Source: Symsagittifera roscoffensis
Lineage: Eukaryota; Xenacoelomorpha; Acoela; Convolutidae
Reading direction: 5' to 3'
DNA: 60,000 bases
NCBI RefSeq assembly: GCF_963678635.1
Contig: NC_087070.1
Coordinates: 31,227,704 to 31,287,703, forward strand
Shown here: positions 23,032 to 36,201 of the stretch, in pieces
How the letters are laid out: each line of letters begins with the position of its first letter
Numbering within the stretch: the first letter of the stretch is position 1
Translations under genes and position numbers: made by a program
The notes under the pieces: generated by a model
Told to the model about the DNA's origin: nothing
Databases searched by the model: none
What the model saw: the letters and a program-made list of their open reading frames with translations, nothing else

Positions 23032-24369
23032 TCAAATTAACTTAATTACATGCAAAAGTAGTGAACTCATGACTGGGTCTCAGTATGCCCACGAGGTCAG
23101 TCCTAAAAACAGGGCTATTACTATTTATTATATTACTAATGTTTTTGTTCAGTAGATAAAAATCATCATCTCCATCGAAGATGGATCAACCCTTTCCCTC
23201 ACTCCTAGCTTCTCATTCTCTGAAAATGAATCGGGATGTTATTTAAAAACAACTCAGGACATGACCAGGAAGGTAACAGTTTATATATAACAGTTTGAGT
23301 CTGGGGCCCGAGACCCCTCCGGATTCTGGAATCCGGGGAAATAGCACTCCCTACAACTCGGAATGGTTCCTGACAAACTCCAATCACAGTTTCAACCTGT
23401 TGTCGTTTTCTCGTAGTTGTTTTCACTGCAACTATTGTTGTTCTGTTTCGCCGTTTCAGTGTAGGCGAAATCTAAAAAGGTTACGTGTCGTTCACGCCCA
23501 AATCGAAGTTTTAAAAATTAGCATGTCAGTTAAAACCAACCCTTCCCGATTCGTCTAATTGTTCAAATAACGCTGCCAATCCATTAAAACCATCAATCTT
23601 CCAGGATAGATGTTCTTTTTCTGTGCGATAAAATTTCGATTGCAAAACTGCATTTTCGTACTTTCTGGTCGAATGTCACATACTCCCCGGACAGCCCGGT
23701 CAATGTCCTCATTGAGTCTCGTAGTCTTCATCGAAATGATACAGTGCCATCGAACAGAAATTACAAAAAGCATAATAACACTTTTATCCACGTCCTATCG
23801 ACTCACTGCAGAATATAAATGGCACCATACTACACTACTATAGCCTTCCAAATTCTTTCACCAATCTGCACTTTCGAGGATATACTTAAGATAAAACATC
23901 TTTTTAGACTTCCAAGGTCTATATCCCGATTTAGAACTTTTTCTTCTAGGTTTAAAAAGTGTAGGGACGCAGGACAGTCCTGCCAACCCACAAACTAAAA
24001 CTATCCTACTATGCTTCTTCCCTTCGGAAATTTAGTTGTTACTGACCCTGGATATCAAAATTAATAAACTCGGTAATTAGAAAGAACAATGAAATAACGT
24101 CTCGCATTTTCACCGCAGTCGTTTTACAATCAGCAAACACAAGCCATCATAAACCAGAGAACAGATGCCAGGAAAATTCCAATGCTACAGATCGTGATTC
24201 TTGCCTAAGTGTCAACAAATGAGCTATTTCCGAGAAATAAATGTTAATACTATATCGCTACGCTCGCTAGCTTGCTTGTGTAATTAAAAACGCTGAATGA
24301 TATATGACAAGTTTAATTCAATCCGTTAGAGTCCATTAACAGTCTAGTAATTTAGTAAGTTCATACGAT

Positions 24370-24924
24370 TTATTTCTTTTTCGGGAACAGCTCGTTCAAT
24401 TTGGGAATTTGAATATCGAATTCCTCATCTTCACCCTCTTCCTCATGGTGATCATGAGATGCGTTAAGAGCTTGCTCTTCTTCGTATGCTTCCGGTGATA
24501 CCTCGGGAAAAGCTTCATGGATTTCATCATCCGACATCTGTGTTAAACATTTCATAGAGGTATACTTGGATGCCTGTTGCTTCAAGGTAGACGACCGTGC
24601 ACTGCCTTCCGCTTTAAATTCGGCAAAAGATTTTTCGTAATCTTTTTTCAGTTTGTCGATTTCACTGGTCATTGTGTTCACTGGACGGGAAACTTTCACG
24701 CTTTCCATTACTTTTTTCATCTCATCTACAATGGGTTTCTTCGAAGCTCCGAGAACCGTCTTGTAATGTTCCCAATCCGGAGTTTTCTGTTTCTCTGGAA
24801 GAGATTCAACTTTTGCGGCTAGTGCTTCTGATTTTGATCTAAAAGCATTAAACGCTGCTCGCTGCTCAGGAGCCACAATGTCGGCCATTTTGGTCCAGTT
24901 GACTCTGGCTGCTGCTCTTGCCAT
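24370..24924 (-). CDS. ATPsynD: ATP synthase subunit d, unit 4
   Basis: Protein identical to unit 1. The sequence just upstream of the start differs slightly (tttcaaaaaatataatc instead of ttttaaaaaatacaatc). Confidence 0.92.
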   Translation of the reverse strand: MARAAARVNWTKMADIVAPEQRAAFNAFRSKSEALAAKVESLPEKQKTPDWEHYKTVLGASKKPIVDEMKKVMESVKVSRPVNTMTSEIDKLKKDYEKSFAEFKAEGSARSSTLKQQASKYTSMKCLTQMSDDEIHEAFPEVSPEAYEEEQALNASHDHHEEEGEDEEFDIQIPKLNELFPKKK

Positions 24925-25478
24925 ATTACTCTGAAATCAATTTCAAAAAATATAATCTAAACATTAAATCTTTTTTTGTCTTTTTTTTTCTTTTCTTTTT
25001 CTAATCAGAAAGTCGAAAATATGATAATAACAGGCAAAGTCAGAAGTCCCTTCATCACATTATCTAGTCAAAATCCTATGAATTTTCTAGATATCGAAGA
25101 GTAAAGTATAATGTTAAGAGAAGTAAGTCAGATGGTTTCAGAGAAGTAATTCAGAGTATAGAAGAGAGTCAGATGGTTGGATTTCAAGCCAAATAGATTT
25201 TTTTTCTTTTTTTTTCTTCTGGTAATCAGAAGGTCAAAAGTATCATAGTAACCGAGGTTACAGTCATGAGTCCCTTTATCATGTATTCCAGTCAAAATCC
25301 TTGGAATTTTTTAGATATGGAAGTGATAATGATAAAAGAAGATGACAAGTGTTTAAGTCCTTTTCAGTTAAAATCGATACGGGTTACGTTTCTTCAATAA
25401 GAACACGCAACTCGACACGAGATAATATAATATACAAGTGTTACAAGTAAAAAATTTCGTCGAAAGTTATTTTGTCAT

Positions 25479-26528
25479 TTATTGTTCCGAGTACGCAATG
25501 GCGTTCGCAATCTGTATTGCCAGGGAGATTCTCTGTTTTAAAAAGCTGCCTGCTCTGGGTTCCTCAGTGCATATGCTTAGGTTCTTACAAAGCTTGCTCA
25601 AAAAAACTTCTGTGCTGGGGCCGGCCGCGCCCTGAATTTCAAAAGCTAGCGGTTGGAAAAGATATCCATCATTTACAAGATCTTTATACTTGTCAATTTT
25701 TCGCTCTTCCGCTTTAGCGGCAGCCGTACCAGGGTTACAAACAGACCCGGCATTAATCCTACAAGGAGCTAAGGAGTCTGCTACCGTTACATCCCACAAG
25801 AGCTGCTTACCATCAGCCCATGGAACGAGCGTCAAACCGTCTGGTCGCTTCTGATCGGTCCTGTAGAGATGTCGTGGTTCTAAAGCAGACGGAATGTGAG
25901 TAGATGATAGACTCTGCTTTATAAGGGCATTCAGGTTTGAATGCCTAGAGAATCTCCCTGCACTTTTGAGGCAAGAAAGACCGTGCCAACCATCCTCGGT
26001 AACGTCTTTTCCGCACACGCATTTATGCCGTTTGCATATTTTTGATCCTAATCGAAGTCCTATCGCAATTCTGAGTTGTTGGTTTGACAGTTTTAACCTT
26101 AAATTTTTGCACGGGATGACGTTCAACCATTGGGAGCCAAATCTATCTTGGAACGCGTTGAACCTTTTTACGTCCGTTGGTTCGAGTCGTTAAATCAAGT
26201 CTGCAATTTCGCTGTCAAAAATTGGCTCCGTCCAATTTTTTTGGATTTCATTTTCCGGACTCATTTCAAATTTTCCAAGGTCAAACCACCGTTTAAGCGC
26301 ATCATCATAGGTTCCATCCACATGCTCCAAACCAAAGATTTTGCTCAAGGCATATTTTGCTCCTACTGCTGAGGCTAAGAAAGCGGGTAAAGCGAGTAGA
26401 CGAGCGGAAGAAACGCCCAAGCCACCTTTGGCTGCCGGGAGAACAGCTTGTAAAATTTGGTTATCATCCATTTTCACGTTAGTGACCTTGCAGAACGAAT
26501 TTCTTAGTAATTTATCGTAACGTTCCAA
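25479..26528 (-). pseudogene. Non-LTR endonuclease fragment, unit 4 (longest frame)
   Basis: The downstream frame is open for 215 aa (25479-26126): GLRLGS, CCHC, KRPDG, WDVTVAD, then LFQPLAFEIQGAAGPS and a helical end. It shows the natural C-terminus of the element's ORF (AYSEQ stop). A TAA still separates it from the 112-aa linker frame 26190-26528. This copy is the best template for family assignment. Confidence 0.7.
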
Positions 26529-27171
26529 AAAATAAGGTATTTAAAAAAGTAAATTAAGAACTTTTTTGCACATTTATGCATCATCAGGTTTAAAAGTAAA
26601 AAAAAAATTGTTAAATGATCATCGACCATAAAAACATCCTCGGATATTGGCTATACACGATAATAAAAACTCTATCAATCAGATTTCAAATTCGCGCCAA
26701 AACTACATCATGATCATACTATCAGACTTAAGTTTTTGAGACAGTCTCTAGTTTTATCTTTAAATTAAATTAAATTCAAATTTCATTTGTCTCAATTTTT
26801 AATTTCGGAACAAGTCAATTTTTTATTTCGAAATTTATTTGTTTTTAAAGAGATTTTTGATAGAAAGTAACTCTGAAACGTTTCCGCAACTATGTTCATC
26901 GTCAGGATTTTTACAAAAAACTTATCTAAACGACAATAAAACAACAATTTAACGATGTTATTTACAATAATTCACATAAATTGTTGTTCTAAAACATCAT
27001 GTTAAAAAATTAGCCAATCACAGTTGACTTCTGAAATTACTATTTACATTCAAACACTTTTAACCTCTAAAAATGATTAAACAAATTTTAATTAATTTGT
27101 CTGGAAGTTTCTGAGTCATAATTTCGATTTAGACATGTACGTTTTAAATAAAAAATCAAAAAGTTTTGTGA

Positions 27172-27681
27172 CTAAACTTGCAGTGTTAACTTCCTGCTCC
27201 TGACCTCATAGCGCGTGCTCAAGCACGGTTTCTCTTTCCTGAATTGAATTGCCTCTAGTATTCAAAGTTTTGTTTGGATGTTTGACCTATCTACAATTTC
27301 CCAACTAAGATCTGCGCTATTTCCCTCAGGACTGCATTGTTGAAGAGGGCCTACCGGTGAGTCTGCTTTCTTATGTTTCTCAATTTTAGTGGTCAAATGT
27401 CGAACAATTTTTCCGGCATAGGTGGAAATGCATTAACTACATGACAGTTACAAAATCACTCTTGACTTGAGGTCATTAAAAAATGCTGACTTCAGTGATG
27501 GTAAAATTGATTGTAACATTCGCCCGGAAGTACATATCGTCGGAAAGAACGAGTGGCTAGCGTCGAAACACAACTCTACATCCTTTTTCACCGTCTCTGC
27601 CAAAGCCATTTCTTTTGGTGGTTTTCCTAAAATCGGGTCGATAGACAAAACGTTACTGCTTTCCGGCTTTGACCAGAACGC
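27172..27681 (-). pseudogene. Penelope-like GIY-YIG fragment, unit 4
   Basis: Same internal stops; the adjacent sequence carries cataatctcc where other units have catcatctcc. Confidence 0.75.
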
Positions 27682-29020
27682 TCAAATTAACTTAATTACA
27701 TGCAAAAGTAGTGAACTCATGACTGGGTCTCAGTATGCCCACGAGGTCAGTCCTAAAAACAGGGCTATTACTATTTATTATATTACTAATGTTTTTGTTC
27801 AGTAGATAAAAATCATAATCTCCATCGAAGATGGATCAACCCTTTCCCTCACTCCTAGCTTCTCATTCTCTGAAAATGAATCGGGATGTTATTTAAAAAC
27901 AACTCAGGACATGACCAGGAAGGTAACAGTTCATAAATAACAGTTTGAGTCTGGGGCCCGAGACCCCTCCGGATTCTGGAATCCGGGGAAATAGCACTCC
28001 CTACAACTCGGAATGGTTCCTGACAAACTCCAATCACAGTTTCAACCTGTTGTCGTTTTCTCGTAGTTGTTTTCACTGCAACTATTGTTGTTCTGTTTCG
28101 CCGTTTCAGTGTAGGCGAAATCTAAAAAGGTTACGTGTCGTTCACGCCCAAATCGAAGTTTTAAAAATTAGCATGTCAGTTAAAACCAACCCTTCCCGAT
28201 TCGTCTAATTGTTCAAATAACGCTGCCAATCCATTAAAACCATCAATCTTCCAGGATAGATGTTCTTTTTCTGTGCGATAAAATTTCGATTGCAAAACTG
28301 CATTTTCGTACATTCTGGTCGAATGTCACATACTCCCCGGACAGCCCGGTCAATGTCCTCATTGAGTCTCGTAGTCTTCATCGAAATGATACAGTGCCAT
28401 CGAACAGAAATTACAAAAAGCATAATAACACTTTTATCCACGTCCTATCGACTCACTGCAGAATATAAATGGCACCATACTACACTACTATAGCCTTCCA
28501 AATTCTTTCACCAATCTGCACTTTCGAGGATATACTTAAGATAAAACATCTTTTTAGACTTCCAAGGTCTATATCCCGATTTAGAACTTTTTCTTCTAGG
28601 TTTAAAAAGTGTAGGGACGCAGGACAGTCCTGCCAACCCACAAACTAAAACTATCCTACTATGCTTCTTCCCTTCGGAAATTTAGTTGTTACTGACCCTG
28701 GATATCAAAATTAATAAACTCGGTAATTAGAAAGAACAATGAAATAACGTCTCGCATTTTCACCGCAGTCGTTTTACAATCAGCAAACACAAGCCATCAT
28801 AAAATCAGAGAACAGATGCCAGGAAAATTCCAATGCTACAGATCGTGATTCTTGCCTAAGTGTCAACAAATGAGCTATTTCCGAGAAATAAATGTTAATA
28901 CTATATCGCTACGCTCGCTAGCTTGCTTGTGTAATTAAAAACGCTGAATGATATATGACAAGTTTAATTCAATCCGTTAGAGTCCATTAACAGTCTAGTA
29001 ATTTAGTAAGTTCATACGAT

Positions 29021-29575
29021 TTATTTCTTTTTCGGGAACAGCTCGGTCAATTTGGGAATTTGAATATCGAATTCCTCATCTTCACCCTCTTCCTCATGGT
29101 GATCATGAGATGCGTTAAGAGCTTGCTCTTCTTCGTATGCTTCCGGTGATACCTCGGGAAAAGCTTCATGGATTTCATCATCCGACATCTGTGTTAAACA
29201 TTTCATAGAGGTATACTTGGATGCCTGTTGCTTCAAGGTAGACGACCGTGCACTGCCTTCCGCTTTAAATTCGGCAAAAGATTTTTCGTAATCTTTTTTC
29301 AGTTTGTCGATTTCACTGGTCATTGTGTTCACTGGACGGGAAACTTTCACGCTTTCCATTACTTTTTTCATCTCATCTACAATGGGTTTCTTCGAAGCTC
29401 CGAGAACCGTCTTGTAATGTTCCCAATCCGGAGTTTTCTGTTTCTCTGGAAGAGATTCAACTTTTGCGGCTAGTGCTTCTGATTTTGATCTAAAAGCATT
29501 AAACGCTGCTCGCTGCTCAGGAGCCACAATGTCGGCCATTTTGGTCCAGTTGACTCTGGCTGCTGCTCTTGCCAT
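29021..29575 (-). CDS. ATPsynD: ATP synthase subunit d, unit 5
   Basis: Asn177 is changed to Thr, near the C-terminus, by one base (G at 29046). Otherwise identical to unit 1. The variant is shared with unit 9. Confidence 0.92.
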   Translation of the reverse strand: MARAAARVNWTKMADIVAPEQRAAFNAFRSKSEALAAKVESLPEKQKTPDWEHYKTVLGASKKPIVDEMKKVMESVKVSRPVNTMTSEIDKLKKDYEKSFAEFKAEGSARSSTLKQQASKYTSMKCLTQMSDDEIHEAFPEVSPEAYEEEQALNASHDHHEEEGEDEEFDIQIPKLTELFPKKK

Positions 29576-30129
29576 ATTACTCTGAAATCAATTTTAAAAA
29601 ATACAATCTAAACATTAAATCTTTTTTTGTCTTTTTTTTCTTTTCTTTTTCTAATCAGAAAGTCGAAAATATGATAATAACAGGCAAAGTCAGAAGTCCC
29701 TTCATCACATTATCTAGTCAAAATCCTATGAATTTTCTAGATATCGAAGAGTAAAGTATAATGTTAAGAGAAGTAAGTCAGATGGTTTCAGAGAAGTAAT
29801 TCAGAGTATAGAAGAGAGTCAGATGGTTGGATTTCAAGCCAAATAGATTTTTTTTCTTTTTTTTTTCTTCTGGTAATCAGAAGGTCAAAAGTATCATAGT
29901 AACCGAGGTTACAGTCATGAGTCCCTTTATCATGTATTCCAGTCAAAATCCTTGGAATTTTTTAGATATGGAAGTGATAATGATAAAAGAAGATGACAAG
30001 TGTTTAAGTCCTTTTCAGTTAAAATCGATACGGGTTACGTTTCTTCAATAAGAACACGCAACTCGACACGAGATAATATAATATACAAGTGTTACAAGTA
30101 AAAAATTTCGTCGAAAGTTATTTTGTCAT

Positions 30130-31181
30130 TTATTGTTCCGAGTACGCAATGGCGTTCGCAATCTGTATTGCCAGGGAGATTCTCTGTTTTAAAAAGCTGC
30201 CTGCTCTGGGTTCCTCAGTGCATATGCTTAGGTTCTTACAAAGCTTGCTCAAAAAAACTTCTGTGCTGGGGCCGGCCGCGCCCTGAATTTCAAAAGCTAG
30301 CGGTTGGAAAAGATATCCATCATTTACAAGATCTTTATACTTGTCAATTTATCGCTCTTCCGCTTTAGCGGCAGCCGTACCAGGGTTACAAACAGACCCG
30401 GCATTAATCCTACAAGGAGCGCTAAGGAGTCTACTACCGTTACATCCCACAAGAGCTGCTTACCATCAGCCCATGGAACGAGCGTCAAACCGTCTGGTCG
30501 CTTCTGATCGGTCCTGTAGAGGTGTCGTGGTTCTAAAACAGACGGAATGTGAGTAGATGATAGACTCTGCTTTATAAGGGCATTCAGGTTTGAATGCCTA
30601 GAGAATCTCCCTGCACTTTTGAGGCAAGAAAGACCGTGCCAACCATCCTCGGTAACGTCTTTTCCGCACACGCATTTATGCCGTTTGCATATTTTTGATC
30701 CTAATCGAAGTCCTATCGCAATTCTGAGTTGTTGGTTTGACAGTTTTAACCTTAAATTTTTGCACGGGATGACGTTCAACCATTGGGAGCCAAATCTATC
30801 TTGGAACGCGTTGAACCTTTTTACGTCCGTTGGTTCGAGTCATTAAATCAAGTCTGCAATTTCGCTGTCAAAAATTGGCTCCGTCCAATTTTTTTGGATT
30901 TCATTTTCCGGACTCATTTCAAATTTTCCAAGGTCAAACCACCGTTTAAGCGCATCATCATAGGTTCCATCCACATGCCCCAAACCAAAGATTTTGCTCA
31001 AGGCATCTTTTGCTCCTACTGCTGAGGCTAAGAAAGCGGGTAAAGCGAGTAGACGAGCGGAAGAAACGCCCAAGCCACCTTTGGCTGCCGGGAGAACAGC
31101 TTGTAAAATTTGGTTATCATCCATTTTCACGTTAGTGACCTTGCAGAACGAATTTCTTAGTAATTTATCGTAACGTTCCAA
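30130..31181 (-). pseudogene. Non-LTR endonuclease fragment, unit 5
   Basis: Matches unit 1, including the GC frameshift, the double stop and the FGLGHVDG variant. Confidence 0.65.
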
Positions 31182-31824
31182 AAAATAAGGTATTTAAAAA
31201 AGTAAATTAAGAACTTTTTTGCACATTTATGCATCATCAGGTTTAAAAGTAAAAAAAAAATTGTTAAATGATCATCGACCATAAAAACATCCTCGGATAT
31301 TGGCTATACACGATAATAAAAACTCTATCAATCAGATTTCAAATTCGCGCCAAAACTACATCATGATCATACTATCAGACTTAAGTTTTTGAGACAGTCT
31401 CTAGTTTTATCTTTAAATTAAATTAAATTCAAATTTTATTTGTCTCAATTTTTAATTTCGGAACAAGTCAATTTTTTATTTCGAAATTTATTTGTTTTTA
31501 AAGAGATTTTTGATAGAAAGTAACTCTGAAACGTTTCCGCAACTATGTTCATCGTCAGGATTTTTACAAAAAACTTATCTAAACGACAATAAAACAACAA
31601 TTTAACGATGTTATTTACAATAATTCACATAAATTGTTGTTCTAAAACATCATGTTAAAAAATTAGCCAATCACAGTTGACTTCTGAAATTACTATTTAC
31701 ATTCAAACACTTTTAACCTCTAAAAATGATTAAACAAATTTTAATTAATTTGTCTGGAAGTTTCTGAGTCATAATTTCGATTTAGACATGTACGTTTTAA
31801 ATAAAAAATCAAAAAGATTTGTGA

Positions 31825-32334
31825 CTAAACTTGCAGTGTTAACTTCCTGCTCCTGACCTCATAGCGCGTGCTCAAGCACGGTTTCTCTTTCCTGAATTGA
31901 ATTGCCTCTAGTATTCAAAGTTTTGTTTGGATGTTTGACCTCTCTACAATTTCCCAACTAAGATCTGCGCTATTTCCCTCAGGACTGCATTGTTGAAGAG
32001 GGCCTACCGGTGAGTCTGCTTTCTTATGTTTCTCAATTTTAGTGGTCAAATGTCGAACAATTTTTCCGGCATAGGTGGAAATGCATTAACTACATGACAG
32101 TTACAAAATCACTCTTGACTTGAGGTCATTAAAAAATGCTGACTTCAGTGATGGTAAAATTGATTGTAACATTCGCCCGGAAGTACATATCGTCGGAAAG
32201 AACGAGTGGCTAGCGTCGAAACACAACTCTACATCCTTTTTCACCGTCTCTGCCAAAGCCATTTCTTTTGGTGGTTTTCCTAAAATCGGGTCGATAGACA
32301 AAACGTTATTGCTTTCCCGCTTTGACCAGAACGC
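31825..32334 (-). pseudogene. Penelope-like GIY-YIG fragment, unit 5
   Basis: Matches unit 1; followed by the same 13-bp filler in place of the 745-bp block. Confidence 0.75.
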
Positions 32335-32940
32335 TCAAATTAACTTAATTACATGCAAAAGTAGTGAACTCATGACTGGGTCTCAGTATGCCCACGAGGT
32401 CAGTCCTAAAAACAGGGCTATTACTATTTATTATATTACTAATGTTTTTTTTCAGTAGATAAAAATCATCATCTCCATCCCGATTTAGAACATATCCCGA
32501 TTTAGAACTTTTTCTTCTAGGTTTAAAAAGTGTAGGGACGCAGGACAGTCCTGCCAACCCACAAACTAAAACTATCCTACTATGCTTCTTCCCTTCGGAA
32601 ATTTAGTTGTTACTGACCCTGGATATCAAAATTAATAAACTCGGTAATTAGAAAGAACAATGAAATAACGTCTCGCATTTTCACCGCAGTCGTTTTACAA
32701 TCAGCAAACACAAGCCATCATAAACCAGAGAACAGATGCCAGGAAAATTCCAATGCTACAGATCGTGATTCTTGCCTAAGTGTCAACAAATGAGCTATTT
32801 CCGAGAAATAAATGTTAATACTATATCGCTACGCTCGCTAGCTTGCTTGTGTAATTAAAAACGCTGAATGATATATGACAAGTTTAATTCAATCCGTTAG
32901 AGTCCATTAACAGTCTAGTAATTTAGTAAGTTCATACGAT

Positions 32941-33495
32941 TTATTTCTTTTTCGGGAACAGCTCGTTCAATTTGGGAATTTGAATATCGAATTCCTCATC
33001 TTCACCCTCTTCCTCATGGTGATCATGAGATGCGTTAAGAGCTTGCTCTTCTTCGTATGCTTCCGGTGATACCTCGGGAAAAGCTTCATGGATTTCATCA
33101 TCCGACATCTGTGTTAAACATTTCATAGAGGTATACTTGGATGCCTGTTGCTTCAAGGTAGACGACCGTGCACTGCCTTCCGCTTTAAATTCGGCAAAAG
33201 ATTTTTCGTAATCTTTTTTCAGTTTGTCGATTTCACTGGTCATTGTGTTCACTGGACGGGAAACTTTCACGCTTTCCATTACTTTTTTCATCTCATCTAC
33301 AATGGGTTTCTTCGAAGCTCCGAGAACCGTCTTGTAATGTTCCCAATCCGGAGTTTTCTGTTTCTCTGGAAGAGATTCAACTTTTGCGGCTAGTGCTTCT
33401 GATTTTGATCTAAAAGCATTAAACGCTGCTCGCTGCTCAGGAGCCACAATGTCGGCCATTTTGGTCCAGTTGACTCTGGCTGCTGCTCTTGCCAT
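32941..33495 (-). CDS. ATPsynD: ATP synthase subunit d, unit 6
   Basis: Protein identical to units 1 and 2; no coding difference seen. Confidence 0.92.
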   Translation of the reverse strand: MARAAARVNWTKMADIVAPEQRAAFNAFRSKSEALAAKVESLPEKQKTPDWEHYKTVLGASKKPIVDEMKKVMESVKVSRPVNTMTSEIDKLKKDYEKSFAEFKAEGSARSSTLKQQASKYTSMKCLTQMSDDEIHEAFPEVSPEAYEEEQALNASHDHHEEEGEDEEFDIQIPKLNELFPKKK

Positions 33496-34049
33496 ATTAC
33501 TCTGAAATCAATTTTAAAAAATACAATCTAAACATTAAATCTTTTTTTGTCTTTTTTTTCTTTTCTTTTTCTAATCAGAAAGTCGAAAATATGATAATAA
33601 CAGGCAAAGTCAGAAGTCCCTTCATCACATTATCTAGTCAAAATCCTATGAATTTTCTAGATATCGAAGAGTAAAGTATAATGTTAAGAGAAGTAAGTCA
33701 GATGGTTTCAGAGAAGTAATTCAGAGTATAGAAGAGAGTCAGATGGTTGGATTTCAAGCCAAATAGATTTTTTTTCTTTTTTTTTTCTTCTGGTAATCAG
33801 AAGGTCAAAAGTATCATAGTAACCGAGGTTACAGTTATGAGTCCCTTTATCATGTATTCCAGTCAAAATCCTTGGAATTTTTTAGATATGGAAGTGATAA
33901 TGATAAAAGAAGATGACAAGTGTTTAAGTCCTTTTCAGTTAAAATCGATACGGGTTACGTTTCTTCAATAAGAACACGCAACTCGACACGAGATAATATA
34001 ATATACAAGTGTTACAAGTAAAAAATTTCGTCGAAAGTTATTTTGTCAT

Positions 34050-35098
34050 TTATTGTTCCGAGTACGCAATGGCGTTCGCAATCTGTATTGCCAGGGAGAT
34101 TCTCTGTTTTAAAAAGCTGCCTGCTCTGGGTTCCTCAGTGCATATGCTTAGGTTCTTACAAAGCTTGCTCAAAAAAACTTCTGTGCTGGGGCCGGCCGCG
34201 CCCTAAATTTCAAAAGCTAGCGGTTGGAAAAGATATCCATCATTTACAAGATCTTTATACTTGTCAATTTTTCGCTCTTCCGCTTTAGCGGCAGCCGTAC
34301 CAGGGTTACAAACAGACCCGGCATTAATCCTACAAGGAGCTAAGGAGTCTACTACCGTTACATCCCACAAGAGCTGCTTACCATCAGCCCATGGAACGAG
34401 CGTCAAACCGTCTGGTCGCTTCTGATCGGTCCTGTAGAGATGTCGTGGTTCTAAAACAGACGGAATGTGAGTAGATGATAGACTCTGCTTTATAAGGGCA
34501 TTCAGGTTTGAATGCCTAGAGAATCTCCCTGCACTTTTGAGGCAAGAAAGACCGTGCCAACCATCCTCGGTAACGTCTTTTCCGCACACGCATTTATGCC
34601 GTTTGCATATTTTTGATCCTAATCGAAGTCCTATCGCAATTCTGAGTTGTTGGTTTGACAGTTTTAACCTTAAATTTTGCACGGGATGACGTTCAACCAT
34701 TGGGAGCCAAATCTATCTTGGAACGCGTTGAACCTTTTTACGTCCGTTGGTTCGAGTCGTTAAATCAAGTCTGCAATTTCGCTGTCAAAAATTGGCTCCG
34801 TCCAATTTTTTTGGATTTCATTTTCCGGACTCATTTCAAATTTTCCAAGGTCAAACCACCGTTTAAGCGCATCATCATAGGATCCATCCACATGCTCCAA
34901 ACCAAAGATTTTGCTCAAGGCATCTTTTGCTCCTACTGCTGAGGCTAAGAAAGCGGGTAAAGCGAGTAGACGAGCGGAAGAAACGCCCAAGCCACCTTTA
35001 GCTGCCGGGAGAACAGCTTGTAAAAACTGGTTATCATCCATTTTCACGTTAGTGACCTTGCAGAACGAATTTCTTAGTAATTTATCGTAACGTTCCAA
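34050..35098 (-). pseudogene. Non-LTR endonuclease fragment, unit 6
   Basis: Same lesions as unit 2: one T lost before the CCHC part and a stop at 34203. Confidence 0.65.
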
Positions 35099-35691
35099 AA
35101 AAGAAGGTATTTAAAAAAGTAAATTAAGAACTTTTTTGCACATTTATGCATCATCAGGTTTAAAAGTAAAAAAAAAATTGTTAAATGATCATCGACCATA
35201 AAAACATCCTCGGATATTGGCTATACACGATAATAAAAACTCTATCAATCAGATTTCAAATTCGCGCCAAAACTACATCATGATCATACTATCAGACTTA
35301 AGTTTCTGAGACAGTCTCTAGTTTTATCTTTAAATTAAATTAAATTCAAATTTCATTTGTCTCAATTTTTAATTTCGGAACAAGTCAATTTTTTATTTCG
35401 AAATTTATTTGTTTTTAAAGAGATTTTTGATAGAAAGTAACTCTGAAACGTTTCCGCAACTATGTTCATCGTCAGGATTTTTACAAAAACCTTATCTAAA
35501 CGACGATAAAACAACAATTTAACGATGTTATTTACAATAATTCACATAAATTGTTGTTCTAAAACATCATGTTAAAAAATTAGCCTCTAAAAATGATAAA
35601 ACAAATTTTAATTAATTTGTCTGGAAGTTTCTGAGTCATAATTTCGATTTAGACATGTACGTTTTAAATAAAAAATCAAAAAGTTTTGTGA

Positions 35692-36201
35692 CTAAACTTG
35701 CAGTGTTAACTTCCTGCTCCTGACCTCATAGCGCGTGCTCAAGCACGGTTTCTCTTTCCTGAATTGAATTGCCTCTAGTATTCAAAGTTTTGTTTGGATG
35801 TTTGACCTATCTACAATTTCCCAACTAAGATCTGCGCTATTTCCCTCAGGACTGCATTGTTGAAGAGGGCCTACCGGTGAGTCTGCTTTCTTATGTTTCT
35901 CAATTTTAGTGGTCAAATGTCGAACAATTTTTCCGGCATAGGTGGAAATGCATTAACTACATGACAGTTACAAAATCACTCTTGACTTGAGGTCATTAAA
36001 AAATGCTGACTTCAGTGATGGTAAAATTGATTGTAACATTCGCCCGGAAGTACATATCGTCGGAAAGAACGAGTGGGTAGCGTCGAAACACAACTCTACA
36101 TCCTTTTTCACCGTCTCTGCCAAAGCCATTTCTTTTGGTGGTTTTCCTAAAATCGGGTCGATAGACAAAACGTTACTGCTTTCCGGCTTTGACCAGAACG
36201 C
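35692..36201 (-). pseudogene. Penelope-like GIY-YIG fragment, unit 6
   Basis: Matches unit 2, including the Ala-to-Thr variant and the 50-bp loss downstream. Confidence 0.75.

Larger units (their letters stand above)
10938..28746. repeat. Higher-order block 1 (units 1-4), 17,809 bp
   Basis: Four distinguishable units (A, B, C, D types) in the length order 3921-4599-4639-4650. Diagnostic differences: A lacks the 745-bp block and has taaaatcagag; B lacks 50 bp after ttagcc in the Penelope tail; C lacks 13 bp (gcaaagtcagaag) in the first exon-like module; D has the longest non-LTR frame. Confidence 0.92.
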